Assembly: GCA_963277665.1 (NCBI GenBank)
Contig: OY728120.1
Span: 940,837,195 to 940,901,194, forward strand
Reading direction: 5' to 3'
Source: Viscum album
Taxonomy: Eukaryota; Streptophyta; Magnoliopsida; Santalales; Viscaceae
Length of the DNA: 64,000 nt
Shown: in pieces, positions 26,931-42,074 of the stretch
Layout: every line of letters begins with the position of its first letter
Numbering within the stretch: position 1 is the first letter of the stretch
Made by a program: the position numbers and the translations under genes
The notes under the pieces: model-generated
What the model was told of the DNA's origin: nothing
Databases searched by the model: none
The model's input: the letters and a program-made list of their open reading frames with translations, nothing else

Positions 26931-28309
26931 CTACATAAATAGTCACTACAACAACAATAACTAAATTCATAATGATGTAATGCATAATGTGAAATTTCAT
27001 AATTTTCGATCCAGGGTGTTGTTCCATGTCATAATACATTAATTCAAAAGGGATATTCTGTATAAATAATACATTAATTCTAAAAATACTAATAAATAAT
27101 TTTAGAGGCTACAACAGGATCATCCCAACACATATTACATCTAATACATCAATCATATTAAGGAAACTAATAACATCACAATACATAATAAACATATACA
27201 ATCGAATGGAACATAACGATACATAATTTAAATATTTTCCAAATCGATAACTAGAATCAATTATTCATAAGACAACAAGGGAAATAATGTGGATGAACTC
27301 CTTAAATTATATGCATATTGAAACATAACCAAACCGAAATAATTATGACACATATGTAAAATAACTTTTATAAATAAATTAAAATGTATATTTGAGATCA
27401 AATGATGTAACCAATTATTTTGAAAACATTATAAATGTTAACCTCTCATGAATTTTAAAAAAATAAATAACTTTTAAAATAAACTTTTAATCATTTGATG
27501 GAAGATGCATATTAAATATTATTTATAATGGTAAGAATGGAATTCATATCATAAAATTTTATATCAATGATTCTTTTTATAGTTTTTTTTAAAAAACTAA
27601 TGTTCCTCAATAAAAATATGATATGAATATTTATTTTAGAACATTTTAAAGAATAAAATATATATAAAAAAATTCCATTAAAAATATTGGAGTAACGTAA
27701 AACAATACATGAAAAAAATTTAAAGAACAAGGATATGGAGGAGAAATTTGATCAACATAGGGATTCAATTAGGCCAGTCTCCATTAAAATATGATTCTGA
27801 GCCATTATATATATAGATGTTTGTAATATTAAAGGAAAATAATTCGAACACTATAGATAACCATTGGATATTAAAAAATATATATTTTTTAAAAAGATAA
27901 ATATATAGTTTTTTATGGATGATTATATTTAAAATCTCAAAATAAAATTATGATTTTACAATAAACCCATACATTATGTTTTTGCATGGACATTGGAATT
28001 CCAACCTCTTATATATTAACTAAACAAAAATAACTATGTTTCATTAGATCCTTGTATTGTTTTTTTATCTCAACCACTTTTATATTAGTTACTACGATGT
28101 TTTATATAGTTATAGAGTTGATTATGTTCATGTTTGATTTTTTAAATTTGTTCATTTCATAATAATAATAAAATTTTATTTAGTCAACCATGGTTGGAGG
28201 GGTTATATATCAATCATTAATATAATAATTATCATGAAATTGTAATCATGTTTATACATTAAATAGATTTTTATATACTACCATTAATTTTGGTAAAAAA
28301 AAGAATCTT

Positions 28310-28725
28310 GCCGATTCATGGAGATAGCAGTACATGCATTCGAATGAGCATCATTTTCAATTTTGTAGGTGATGATTATGTAATAAAATATGTTATGTTA
28401 TATATTTATTTATAAATAAAGATATTATAAATATAAAATTTATTCATTAAATTCATTCTTATTTTTATCCATTCAAGAAATAGCAAATGAGTCGCATTAT
28501 TTCTTGGGTGTAGTAGTCTAAAAGTATGCACATGCAACATTATTATTTCCCAATAAATGATAGGGAATGAATGTATATTATATATTATAATAAAAAAGGC
28601 TTATAATATCATAAATATTATATAGAAACATTATATCAATTATTATATCCAATAATTAGGGGAAGCAATTGAAAAAAAATATCACTTCATAGAGGCGACA
28701 ACCCACATGTATGTATGGCCAATAA
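28310..28725 (-). repeat. Three-box ladder in LTR E
   Basis: Cores are CAGTACATGCATTCGAATGA at 28328, TAGTAGTCTAAAAGTATGCA at 28511 and GGCGACAACCCACATGTATG at 28694. Spacings on the aligned core are about 194 and 184 bp. The third box keeps the GGCG start of the consensus. Confidence 0.6.
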
Positions 28726-29061
28726 TTTAATTTTCAATTAAATAAAAATGAGGTCGAAATATGGAATTCTATAATATAATAATATTTCAGACTATAAAAT
28801 ATGATTATTTTATTAAATCATCCTGGGTAGTGTATAATTTAATGTTGTACAATAAGAAATAATTTGAAATAACTCGGTAATGAGTTATACATCTTCTTTG
28901 GTAATCCTCATTTAGCATAAAAATTAATCCCTCTTAGGATGGTCTAAGGGAATGTATGGATTCTCAAAATCATGTAGATGGAATATACGAAGGTATGTTT
29001 TAAGCTATTTTACTATTTATGTTTCTTAAAAGGTTTGAGGGATAGTGGATAGGGGGTTGCC

Positions 29062-29070
29062 TTTTATAAG
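29062..29070 (-). promoter_or_regulatory. TATA element of LTR E
   Basis: The minus strand reads CACTCTTATAAAAGGC and continues into AACCCCCTATCC, a C-rich leader like those of the gypsy LTRs at 45467 and 53917. Confidence 0.5.
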
Positions 29071-30719
29071 AGTGGTGGGTGATAATATTGTAAATACATA
29101 ATATATTATTATTAATTATACTTTATACTAATATGATATGGATCCAAATTGAAAATATTTAGAATATTATTTGAACAAGGTTGAAATATGATTATCAAAT
29201 TGAATTTATAAATATTAATTTGTAATTTTAGCAAATTCAATTTTATCATTACCCTTACTTATCACATTATTAGTTATAAGATAATAAGGAAAGTATAACT
29301 CAAATTCTATTAATTACAAAATCAATTATGTTCAAAAAATTAAAATATATTATCCATGTTGATTAAAATTATTATATAAATTTTACAATATTAATTTTTT
29401 GTATTTTCTGAAAATTACTATTAATATATTTTCATAAAATGATACAAAAACAGTTTTAAGAAAAATCCATTTTTAATAATTAAAACTTATGAAAAATAAA
29501 TTCACATATAATGTTTATTACTAAAAAATTAATATGATGGGATTAAATATATTAAAATTATTTCTTTAATATCAATCAAAAAACATTAAGAAACCCTTTG
29601 AATAATGTATTATGAAATATAATTACAAATATTTCTTATTTTAGTAAAACCATTACATAGTTTTTAAAAATCTAAATCATATATTTCAACGTTATATTTT
29701 TCAAAAAAGATTAAATAAATTATTAAACATATATTTGTTATATTAATAATATTTTATTAGCGTTATTTTCATTCACATATCATGATAATTTCATAAAATA
29801 GTATGTATTTTCAAAATTGGTATTTTTTCATTTATAGAAAAATAAAAAATTAATAAAAAATCCCAAAATTCAATACTTTATTAGGTTTAATATACAAATT
29901 TCAAAAATAATGGTAACTATTTGACATTAAATTTAAAAAAATTTAAAAAATTAATAAAATAAAATTTATACATAAATCATGTATCAATATTTTTAATGAT
30001 GAATGTACTCTTTTTTCTAGGAAATGAATATTTTCTTTTAGATTTTGTAATAAAGAATTTGATGACATTATTTTTTTTGATTGAATTTCTTATTTTTATT
30101 AATAAATTACATTCTAATTATTTTTTATGAGTTTTTTATTTTTATTTATAATATTTAAGCCAAAAATTAGGTAATAAGATTCATATATAAATATTATTAT
30201 TTTCTATTCATGTGTGCAGTTGTGTGTGGTCAACACTATCAAATATTGTATTAATTTAAAGCAATGAAAAATATTGACATGTTACAATTGGGGTGTCTCT
30301 TGAGTAATGAATCCATGGGAAGAGCATAATTTTTTAACGCAACTCACATTAATAGTGTTTTACTCAATATATAAATATATTATAGTAGGATATCTTTCCA
30401 CCTATGATTATTCACATGGTGAAAATGATATTCATATTATTTTAAGTATATAAATTTTATTATTTCATTTGAAATTATCATTTGATTCATACATATTTAT
30501 GGATATATTGTTGTGGTTTATTTTTTATTAATAAAAAAATTTATTGGATGTCATAAGAGTTAACTATAAAAATTTATTTTACATTTTTTGGTGGTTGAAA
30601 TATCTTCCAGAACTAATCAATATTTTCATGCATATATAAACTGAATTTAATAGATTATATAGTAAGAATGAAAACCCATGAAAATACTAACTGTTATATT
30701 TCATCAAAGGATGATAATT

Positions 30720-33700
30720 TTGTATCTATTTAATTAGTTTGTCATAGGTTTAATGTGCCTCATTTAAAGAATATTATTTGGGCTACTGTTATTTTAGAAG
30801 AAATTATAACGGAACACTTAGGTATGATATTAAATTTCAAAATATGATGAATTTTTAGAAAATTTTATATGGAAAAAAATCTTGGAGTCATATATTTATT
30901 TATTGATATGATAGCCTACAAAAAATAGATATGTGTAGAGATTAACAATAACGTGGAATCATTATGTATTTTAAATGTGGGTTGGACATCACAAATAGGT
31001 ATGATGGGTTTTAAAAGGGTCACACTGCTTTAGTGGGAGTACATTTAGAAAAAATCATTATGAACTGAATTTTAAAGATGATACTCTCATGAGAAATATA
31101 TTTATTTTAGATAGTAGGATAAATCATAAAAAATAGCATCTATATACATCTATATAATGGATAAGAATAATTTATGATACTTCTATTATATTTACCAAAT
31201 ATTATAATCGTTCTTAAAGAAGTTATAATATTATATGTTTTAAATTATCATCATCTTGATTAACAAAATATTTAGTTCATTATATAATATATTTAACTTG
31301 TTACTTAGGGGATTAAAAGTATTAAGTCATTTTTAAAGGGAACTATATCAAAAAATAGAAAAATAAATCTTTATTCTCTGGTCATATAAACAATGTTATT
31401 GAATGTGGTGATGGCATATTGATAATAATGAAGATGATTAATGCGTATAATAATTATGTAATTAAATCCACTATAAAAATGATATTGTAATGAAAAAGTG
31501 AATGAAATTCAATAAAATATTATTTTATTATCATAATGCATCAAGGATAAATGTATATATAATGTAATGTAAAATTTTGGGGTTTTTATGGTTGTTTAGG
31601 TTGTTAAAACACCCACCAGAATGAACATTTTGTGGAAATGTCCAAAAATGATTCTTTATATATTTATACATGGTAATCTAAACCTAATAGAGAAATCCCT
31701 ATCCTTTAAAATTATTTTAATATGGTGTAATATTGATTAATATCTGAATGTATGTGTGAAGGTACAAGGTTATTCTATATATGATATAAGAGTTATAGAG
31801 ATCATTTCCTTGTTTTGAAAGGTATACGAGAATGAAAATATATTTTACAAGATTTCTATTTTTATTAGACTTAAATATAAATATATATATATTAATTAAT
31901 AGACATTTTAATATAATTTAATTTAACAAAAAGAGTGGTTGAATTTAAAATTAGAATGTAATAAAATATAACAAGCACTTTTATATCATAAATTTTTTGT
32001 ATTTTTATCTTATTAATATTATATACTTAGATATATTTTTTTGATAAAAAGGATTTATTATGAAAAATATATAGTTGTTTATTTAATAGTATTATATTAT
32101 TATTCATAATATTTAATAACATAATTTAAAATTAGATTGTGATGAATTGTTCTTATCTAAAAAAAGTTGTTTTAACTTGATACTTGTTAAAACCAAAGAT
32201 ATATTTCCTCCCATTATAAGTGGAATATTTTAAAATTTATTCTTCATTTATTTGAATACTTTGAACACCATTTATAAAATTTTTATTATGGAAAAATGAA
32301 ATTTTACTTATAATATTCATAGTAATCTAAGTAGGTAATATTCCCAGTCTGAACCAAGTGTTTGTACCCTTGGATGATGCTATTGTAAAAATATATTCAC
32401 AATGAGGATTTTGGTAGTAAATTTTTAAATTGATATGTTGAACCATAAAAAATAAATGAAAGTAAATATAAAATAAAAAGTTAATATAAATTAATAATGA
32501 AAAAATATTTGGTAATATTTTTACATAATTAATACAATGAATACATAAAATTAACAAATATTCAATGTGAATGGATTCTGATGTTGATAGTGATAATATT
32601 AAAAATAGTTCTATATAGAAAATATATGTTATTGAAATCATAAAATTTTATGTTGAAATGTAAAAAATTATTAATACATTTTTCAACAATATTCTATATA
32701 TATTAATATGATTCCTAGGTAGCACAATTATTATAATTGGGTTTCGTCACAGTTATCGGTCACATAAATTATTTAGTGGGACTGTTTTTTATATTATCAG
32801 AATATTTTTTCATGAAATTACCTAATCAAAAAACGATTTTAATAACAACTTAAAAATAAATAATATGTAATTCTAATATTATAATATTTCATACATTATA
32901 TTTTAAATAAGTTCTACATTTTTTTAATTAAAAATTAATCAAATAGATTAACAATTCCAATGATTCATGGTTGATAGAAGGAATTTCTATATTTTCAATC
33001 TTTTGTGTTGATATCAAATAATAATGACGACAAATAATAAATTACATCACAATTTTAAACTATGTGATTTCTTTATCCAATATTTTTAATTAATTATTTT
33101 TGGTTATCATAACATATTTAGGTGACTATTATTATGATCCTTGTATAGAGATATCAAATATTCATATATTGATTAAAACAAGATTTCTACTTTTTATGAC
33201 CCTTGATGTATACCAAGTGATGTTTCAAAAACTATGTATTAATTATACTAATGGATTCATGTTTCAAAATAGAATATCCCGATTACCTGAGGTTGGAGAG
33301 ATACATTGAATAATGGCTTTATATTTTTTTATATTCCTTATAATACCCCTAAAGCGTAGCTAAACATATGAGGTTAGGTATTGTTCTTATCGGGACATCA
33401 GATGGAACCTAAAAAAAGATGCAAATTTTCATAAAATATTATGGTGATAAAATCTAGGAACCCAGATTTAGATAAAAAATGGATTTATGTCTGTAACTAT
33501 ATTTTACATATGATGCTCCTATTAATTAGGTGAAGAGTATGTGATGTGATAAAAAATAATGTTAGAAGCCATGCAATGTCTTAAATAACATGTCTAATTA
33601 ATGAATGAAGAATGGAGATCATATAAGTAGTGATAATATATTGAGAAAATATAAGTATTTGCAATGATTGAGGAATTTTACAATCATATCATATCTAAAT

Positions 33701-36700
33701 TCACAATTTTATATGTTTTGGTTGGTGGACATAGATATATATATATATATATATAAATGTCTGAAAGATATCACACTAGAACACATTATATTATAATCAT
33801 CAATGATGATTTTATAGTAGATTTTATTTGATTACAATCATGGAATTAATAATTATTATTTCTAAAAAAATTATAAAATTCATATTGGGTAAAATTTTGT
33901 TTTCTAGATAATGATTTGTGTTCTTTTAATGTGGATGATACAATGAAAATTGGGTTTTTGTTTAACCAAAATGTGTTTCATATATGTAAACAAACATAAT
34001 TACATATGATGAGATAGATAGTTATTTTATAATAGATTTGAAGAAATGATCATTAATATAACCCAATGTAGTTTTGGATATGATTTCACATGATATTTTA
34101 AATAGAACAATTTCTATTGAAACTACATAATGATTGTGAGTTATTAGTTCAATACAAATATTTAATGTGATGTTCCGTAAATCTCATATCATATTATATT
34201 ATATGATAATGTCATAGGATATAAATTTAATGAACTGACTAATATAATATTCCTTTAAAAAGGGATATAATAGGATATGGAAAATGATATCATGAGTTTT
34301 CCAAATATTAATTATGAATCAAAAATTTGGAATCATTACATTTTATTTTTCCACTAACTATATATCATTACTATATATGTTTCATATGATTAATCCCATG
34401 GTTTTATAAATTATATCATTATATGAATTCTTTAATGGGAGACTAATTACACATGCTTTGTATAATTTATTATTAAATTCATGTAGTCTTACCAAGACAC
34501 GTCTTATGATGAAATTTCCATAATACATATGAGAAAAAAACATCTTAGACAACTTCCAAATTCCTTATACTCCGAAATGATTCTTTATTCATCATGCTTT
34601 TCCACCAGATATGTACTTGAATAACATGGTTGAGTATGTTTACTAAAATTTATGTTTTATAAATTAATATATTATATTTTCAGTTATAATGTCTATTTTT
34701 TGCGTGATGTGTTTGTTTTTCCATGGCTGTTCCCCAAAACTAGGAAAATATTGGTTTTGATCTTATTGATCTTGTGGCAATTTTTCATGATCTAATAAGA
34801 GACTGAAGAAACTTTTTTCCAACAATTTATCTTATGTGAGAAACAAAATACTACTACACCCATTTTCATGTTGTAATGGGAGTTTGACCACATTTAGTTA
34901 TGTGGGATGGAAATGCTACTCGAGGTGTTATGTAAGTGTATGGTTATGACTAAATTTATTGATAATTAAGCAACTTCTGAACATTAAATATTGTAAAATG
35001 TTAATATTCAATGATATTAACACAAAAAATAATATTTTTTATGAAAAATTAATTCTAAAACTTTAGTATTTTCTTAATCATTGATTATAAATAATTTCCG
35101 AGCCCTTTTACTCTATGATTTTTCATTTTTTCCTTCAACAATATATCTTTTTGTTCTGTATTTGTGGGTACCCAATCACCATAAATAATCATTCAACTAA
35201 TTTCAATAATTTTTATCCTTTAGTTCTCCCAAAATAAGTTTTTATACTACAATGATGAATGATATTTGAGGTATTACTATTTTATAATGTGATTATTGGT
35301 TATCATATGATATATTATTGGATCATTCTGTTGTTTCCTTCTCATTACACTAAATACATTAAAAGTGTAATTTTTATAGATCACCATGAAAATTACCATT
35401 TTAGACTGAATCATAGCTATTATGTTTCTCATTTCTAATATTTCACTTCAAATTTTTTTTTTATAGATTCTAATACAATATCTCTTAATTATATTGATTA
35501 GAATATATAACAATTTTAAATAATGCATTTCACTATATTTTTCCTGGTAATGAAGAAAAAAGAGAGAGGAAATTATGTGTGATGTAAGTGACAAGTGAAA
35601 TGAAGTCAATTCACATAGTGAATTATTACGAAGTGAAATGTCTTAACTCGTTTTTTTATGGTTCCCAAAAAGGATTATGAATTATAATTATTTTTATTTT
35701 CATATCCACTCATGTTAATGGAAATTAACATTATATAATATTTAATCATATATTAAAGCCATGAAATCTACAAATAATAATACATGGGGATTGTTGTGAT
35801 TTTTTGGTTCTCCATGTGACATAAAGAATATAATAATGGTATGGATATGTATATTTCATCATGAATGAAGTTTGTTAACTATTTCAATGAGGATATATAT
35901 ATCACACCATGACCATGCTGGGATTCCATGAAATGTTAAAGTGCAATATGATACCTAAAATATGGTATGATGATCATCCTATTTCAAGAACTAGGTAAGG
36001 AAATTACATTTTCTAGTAAGTATTTTCCATGTTTCTAATGGTATAATGTGAATTTACACCTCTCAACTACATTTAAATCATGTTACAGTTGTGTTTATTC
36101 TTAGCTTCATATGTTTTATGATGGTTCTTGGGTATGATGAGGATATCGCCAACTTGGGGTTAGGTATTTGATAGAATATATGTTGTTCAAAAGGAATAGG
36201 TCCTCTAAATTTCATTAGAGTTCAATATTCTACCAAATTCATTGGGTGTGAGACCTCTGATATTTTTTTGATTAGTTAGTTCCACAAATTTGTTCTTAAT
36301 TGTATGTTTTATTGACCCACACTCTCAGATCTGAGAAAGAATAAATTCTTTATACATTTGGATTGAAACACATCATAAATTGCATTAAATTTTAAAAAAA
36401 TGACTCATTTTAATTACATGTCTTTTTTGGGTTTAAAGATCCATAAATAAATGTAATATGTTATACTGATAGTACCCATGATCAATATATCAAATGTTAA
36501 TTTTTAACACTAATACATCTCTCTAATGAAATTGAAATATAAAAAAAATGTAATATTATTATAGAGACATCATACATATTAAGTTCTTTCCTAACCATTG
36601 GACATGGAATTATAAGAAAAGTTGATCTCAAATTATTAGAATGGGTAAACATATGGGATTAAAAGTATCGATCATAATTACGAAAAATATTAATATATAT

Positions 36701-39700
36701 GTATGATTATGGTATATAACAAAAAATTTTGTGAAAAACTATAGATAATAAATCATGGTATATTTTCATTAATGAAATAATAAATGAATAAAAAGTTTTT
36801 AGAAAAACAATAAAATAAACATTATCAAAGAGATAATTACATAGAAATTAAAATAAGCATCATGCTATAGAAAAATATATGAAAATGTATCATAATATTT
36901 TCAACATATCCAATAATTTATATAGTTTAGTTTTTAAGGGTATCTATGAGTACTCATAGTTTAGTTTCTAAGAATATCTTAACAAGGATCACCCTTTAGT
37001 TTGGGACCATATCCATGAATTGTCACCCTTGAGTGTTTTAAAATATACAAGAGGCCTCATTCTAAATTATCACATCAGATAAAAAACATTACGGAAGGAA
37101 TTAATGGATGATATAAGACCCCAACCATTATCCTTATATACATGAGTTGAATATAAAATACATTTATTAGTATTATCACAAAAAAATCATATAATTTAAA
37201 TTAATTTCTTATCCTTTTGAAAAAGTTACCCCATAAGTGATCATTATTAATCCAATCAATCATCACAATATGACATTCCCAAAGAAAATAAATTAGTATC
37301 CACTAACATCATGTAACATTTAATGTAATAACATTTCAATAATGATATTTCACTTTGATTTTACAATGCGTAGATAATGTCTATATTTTTAAAGATATAA
37401 TATAAATTGTAAATTTATATATGAAATTTAGGTGAGGAATATTTAGTTAATGAAAAAAATATGTTATTTACAGAGGAAAAATTGAAGTATAATTAAATTT
37501 ATAAAGTTTTAATAACTATGAAATAAAAATATATTGGTGGGAAATTTCCATGATTGAAATTATTTTATTGTAAGAATTAAAATGATAGAAGGTTTTTGGT
37601 AAACTTTTAATAATACCCTTGATTTAACACAAAATTTATCAGAGGATAATGACATAGTTAACAAAATTATTGCATATTTATTATAAAATATTCATAATTA
37701 TAAATAGTCTTTATTTATTGATATATTTTGAAAATAAATATATATAAAAAATTGAAAATTAATTTATTATAGACACAAAGATAATTTAGAGATATATATT
37801 GTTATAAAATTACATTGTGTTGAGAATGATTTTTGAAACTAAAAATGTTAAAATTGTAAAATTTACACATTATGATAATAACAGACTGTACGTAAAATAA
37901 TTAAAAAATAAAACACTAAAAATATGGTAAGCTATATGAAGATGAGACAAATTAATTCCTGAATACTAGATTATACAAATTAAGATTAATCCAATGGGTA
38001 GGTATGTGGAAAACTAGAGGTTCCCAACTAAGAAGAAGATATAACACTGATATCACTTATAAGAAAAACCTTGGGTGAAATATAAGATAATGGGAAATTG
38101 TATTTTATGGTAATTTTATTATTCTAAATAATTTAAAACTAAAATGATGAGAATTTTTAAACACAATGATTTTTAAATAGGCGGATTAACGTTAGAATAT
38201 GTTATAGATTTGAATATAAGGATGAAAATAATATCCCTTATCGTTTGAGTAACATTTCAATCAAAATAAATTTCTTCATTTTTAACTATTTAATCAAAGG
38301 ATATTTAAATATATTTAATGACATATATATTAAAACCCGTTTAATTACATTTATACGATAAAAGTACTTCATTATATAAATTAATACATCATCAATGACT
38401 TCATAGTTCATAATATAAATAACTCATCAAGAAATTTAATATTATAAAATGACCCATAACCTTTTATTATTTCTTAATAGAATGAAAACTAATTCATTTA
38501 AATAAAAAATAACTCCATATTTCAATTATTCCAAAATCTTATACATATTAAGGACCCATGAACAGATTTATTTTTAACCATTATAAATCCATGAATTAGT
38601 TATTTTTTTAATATTGTCTGTGAATAATGATAATAATTTTAAACTGTTTTTATAAATGGAATGGGGTTATTTTTTATTCACCCATAATTAAACAGTCATA
38701 TATAGAACAATGTACTTGAATATTTTTTTAATAATTAATTATTATGCCATAATTTCATTATATGGGAGAAGTATTTATGTTCCACAATGATGAATTAAAT
38801 TATGATCATGGGTTCGATGATTCATATAGATTGAAGGATGTTTTTTTATTTTAATGAGTTCATATTATATAATTCAATTTTACAGAAAAGAATAAAATTA
38901 ATTATATATATTATATATTTTTTGAAATTGAATTCAAATTTTATTTATGAAACAATTATACTATACCATTCAAGTAGATAGTTAATCCATCCCAAAAAAT
39001 AATTCCATAATTAATTGGTGTTCATGTATATTTTTGTTGTAATAACACAATAAAAAATGCATAATGACCAGAATTTCTATTTAAGATAATAAATTATGAG
39101 AATTATAATAAATCAAAAGAATAATTTAACATTTTTCATTTTTTATATTGGACGTGAAATCATTTTTCATTTAATATGCACTATATGTGGATGAATTTAT
39201 ATTGATTTATTATTTCTCATATTTTGAAAAGAATTTAAAATTAGACCCATACAAACAAAATAATTTCATAAAAATCTTATTTAACTATTAAAACAAATCA
39301 CAGAACTAGTCATGGATGGCCATATTAAAATATTAGATAAAATATTTCAAGGGGGTGGCAAGTAAAACTTATTGATAGAGGGTGAAACCCTATGATAATT
39401 TATGATATATTCTTGTATAAATAAATACTATTTCATTAATATGATTCTATACATGAAAATTATAGTTTAAACAAACTGATATATACCATTTAAATGTTAT
39501 CATTTAATGTGACTATTATCAAATATCCGTTAGATTGCCGATTATTAGTAGGACTATCTAAATTAGGAAAAATTTAAGGTTTAAGAATAAATAATTCAAA
39601 TAATGATTTATTAATTGATTATATATGAAGATTAAAAAAATTATAGTGATCCTCAACTTTCATATATAAAATTTACATATATTTTGATGAATATTTAAAC

Positions 39701-40150
39701 AATCATACAAAAAGACACCCAAATACTTTATTATTATTGTATATTTGGGAATCTATACATAGAAATTTTGGCACATATGAGTGCTATATTATCTCTTATA
39801 TGATTCCCTAAAAATATCAACCATCTTAAATATATCGTATATTTAATATATATTCATATCCTGGGGAAGGAAAAATAAAAAGGGTTGACCTCATATGCTC
39901 AGTATGGGTAAACAAGGGATACATGTATGTATAAAAATGAGTATAAAAGTATGAGAATGTGATAATGGAATTGGAAGATCATACCCTTTATATCAATGAT
40001 CATAAAATTAATTCAAGAAGAAATCTTAGCGGGTCATAATAAATTAATCATATGTAAATAAATAGCATACGAAATGAATGAATAACTAAGAAATAAGACA
40101 AAATATTAGTGGAATACAAATAAGAATATAAAATATTATGTCAAATATAC
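30720..40150. other. Long unassigned AT-rich region
   Basis: In this stretch of more than 9 kb I recognise no coding domain, RNA gene, LTR ladder or primer-binding site. It contains a TA microsatellite at 33731-33756. A few patches are less AT-rich, such as 34690-34960 and 36110-36350, but give no protein match in any frame. The frames at 32327-32641 and 33100-33309 are hydrophobic, AT-driven and probably chance. The region is most likely very old transposon sequence. Confidence 0.4.
33731..33756. repeat. (AT)n microsatellite
   Basis: A simple AT repeat of about 26 bp beginning ATAGATATAT. Confidence 0.85.
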
Positions 40151-40179
40151 CTACTGTGACCTTTATCACACGTTAAGAT

Positions 40180-40380
40180 AGAGCTACAACTCATGTACCT
40201 ACTTCGGGCATGGGCTAACATCCCATGTACCCACATACATTTTTGGCTTGGACAACAACCCTTGTACCTTTACATTTTTATTCATTTCCTATAATCTATG
40301 TAACTTCTAGTTTTTTGGCCTGAGCTAGAACCTGTGTAACCTCTTACATTGAGGAATGCGACTATAACCAATGTATCTTA
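40180..40380. repeat. Degenerate ~36-bp minisatellite
   Basis: The motif GAGCTACAACTCATGTACC recurs in variants: GGGCTAACATCCCATGTACC (about 40212), GGACAACAACCCTTGTACC (40250), GAGCTAGAACCTGTGTAACC (40322) and GCGACTATAACCAATGTATC (40358), with a weaker one near 40285. Start-to-start spacing is 30-38 bp. Each unit is followed by a spacer with TTACATT or ACATACATT. It sits immediately left of the foldback element. Confidence 0.6.
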
Positions 40381-40679
40381 ATGTTTTTAGTATATGGATA
40401 TGAAATGTGTACCCATTGTGTTCATATACTGTTATATGAATAAGTCTTATTATAACATTTCCATACCATTATGTTTTGAAAATCACAAAAACATTTTCCT
40501 AGGAAAAAATGTCCTATGATAAACATTCTCTTATGAATGTTGTTCATTTCACTAAGAATTAATTTTTCTTAATCCTTGGTTTTAAATATATTATTTACTA
40601 TTTTCCAAAAACAATAGTATATATCTTTTTATTAAATAAATAATTGGATCTTTTTCTAACTCAAAATCTTACACTTCCA

Positions 40680-41135
40680 TAGAATCTGATTCTCCCAAAA
40701 TTGTGAATCTGGTTTCTACTGAAATCAGACTCTATTTTCTCTTGAAATTATACTGTTATTTCATTTGAAATTAGACACTGATTTCTCCTAAAATCCAAAA
40801 AAAATCATCTGAAATCAAACATTAATTTCATTTGACATCAGACTCTAATTTATTCCGAAATCAGGCTTTGATTTCTTCTGAATGCAGGCTGTGATTTCTC
40901 AGAATATAGGGCTCTGATTTCTTCTGAAATTAGTCTCCAATTTATTCTAAAATCATTATACAATTTCATTTCAATTCAAACTACTATTGTTTCTTAAATC
41001 AGACTCTGATTTCTTCTGAACTCATATTCGGATTTTTCCTAAAATCAGACTCTTATTTCTTCTAAAATCAGACCTTAATTGGTCGTAAAATCAGACTCTT
41101 CTTTCTTCTGAAACCAGGAAATGATTTCTCTTCAA
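40680..41135 (+). repeat. Left 23-bp minisatellite array
   Basis: Some 18-20 degenerate copies of a 22-24-bp unit close to AAATCAGACTCTGATTTCTT plus CTG. The best-preserved copies are at 41000-41110. The unit is itself nearly self-complementary (TCTGATTTC against GAAATCAGA), so single strands could form many small hairpins. Confidence 0.8.
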
Positions 41136-41159
41136 AAAAACCATCATTAATAAAAAACA

Positions 41160-42060
41160 TATAAACTATATTCATTTTGGTCTAGTAATATGGATTCAAT
41201 AAAGAATCATAAGACATGTTTTTAGGAAGATATAATAAATTAATGTTTATATAATCTAAACTATATCAAATCATACAAGTATAAAAAATTATATGAATGT
41301 TATAGATTATTTAATTTAAAAAAACCAATTGAACTAAGTCTTGTTACCAAATATGGAATTTAAAAGAAATATTATAACCCAATGAGAATGGTATCTAGAA
41401 AACACTGATAGAGGTCCCATGATTTATACTTTCAGAAAAATATATCTTAATCACCCCAAGGTAAGACCTTTATATGAATATTGTAATCGGTCTGGCTATC
41501 CCTACAATGCCCCAATCACTAAGTTTATCAACACATATGTCTTCCTTTCCCCAAAAGCTATCGATCTCTTAGGTGATTGGTACATCTATCTTCTTATCCC
41601 TAGAAGCCCATGTTTGATCAACATCAATCAAAATATCACTAACCGGGCTAAAAAGGATGTTCACATTTTTAAAAAGTAATTTTTTGTATTCGCACAAGGA
41701 AGGTTTATGTAGTTCTGTCGTAGATTTTCACATTAGTCATGAAATCAACAAATCTCATTGAAATTTTTTTCTCTGAGTTTGTTCAAATAACTGGGTATTT
41801 TTAGGAAAATTCCCAAGGGATGGCTCCCTCATCCGATGATCAATTTTTTTTAATTTTAGGGGGACTTGTACACGTGTCATTTATCCAATAATTAGTAAAA
41901 AAAGATTTTACAACAATTTTTCATATAAGGAAACATGGGGATCGTTACCATGATTATGAATCATTAACTAGAATATGATTTGATAAAATGAACAGCTACA
42001 TTAAGGTAATGAAAAAACTATAACTCAATAATTTAATCTGATTATTAAGGAAGTGAAATA
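41160..42060. other. Loop of the foldback element, possible captured DNA
   Basis: The segment between the arms is less AT-rich than its flanks. It holds an 86-codon frame at 41419-41679 (+) with Cys, Pro and Gly residues, unlike the low-complexity chance frames elsewhere, and a CACGTGT G-box-like motif near 41872. I do not recognise the protein. A captured host gene fragment is possible, but chance cannot be excluded without a search. Confidence 0.3.
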
Positions 42061-42074
42061 TGAGGAATTAATTT

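Larger units (their letters stand above)
26930..30720 (-). mobile_element. Minus-strand LTR E (related superfamily)
   Basis: The LTR is anchored by a three-box ladder (28320-28715) and a minus-strand TATA at 29062-29070. Both edges are inferred from the geometry of the gypsy LTRs (about 1.65 kb from TATA to U3 start, 2.1-3.2 kb from TATA to the end). No primer-binding site, polypurine tract or coding interior was found nearby, so it looks like a solo LTR or a fragment. The open frame at 27512-27730 is unlike any known protein. Confidence 0.4.

Noticed and set aside
32327..32641. 104-codon minus-strand frame with hydrophobic start
   Set aside because: Long runs of Ile, Leu, Tyr and Phe from AT-rich DNA, no conserved pattern, and no sign of a gene around it.
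34690..34960. Less AT-rich patch read as a possible exon
   Set aside because: Stops occur in every frame within short distance and no splice-bounded protein pattern was recognised.
41389..41400. TGGTATCTAGAA as the primer-binding site of the split copia
   Set aside because: Only seven or eight positions fit, it lies inside the foldback loop, and no LTR end precedes it.
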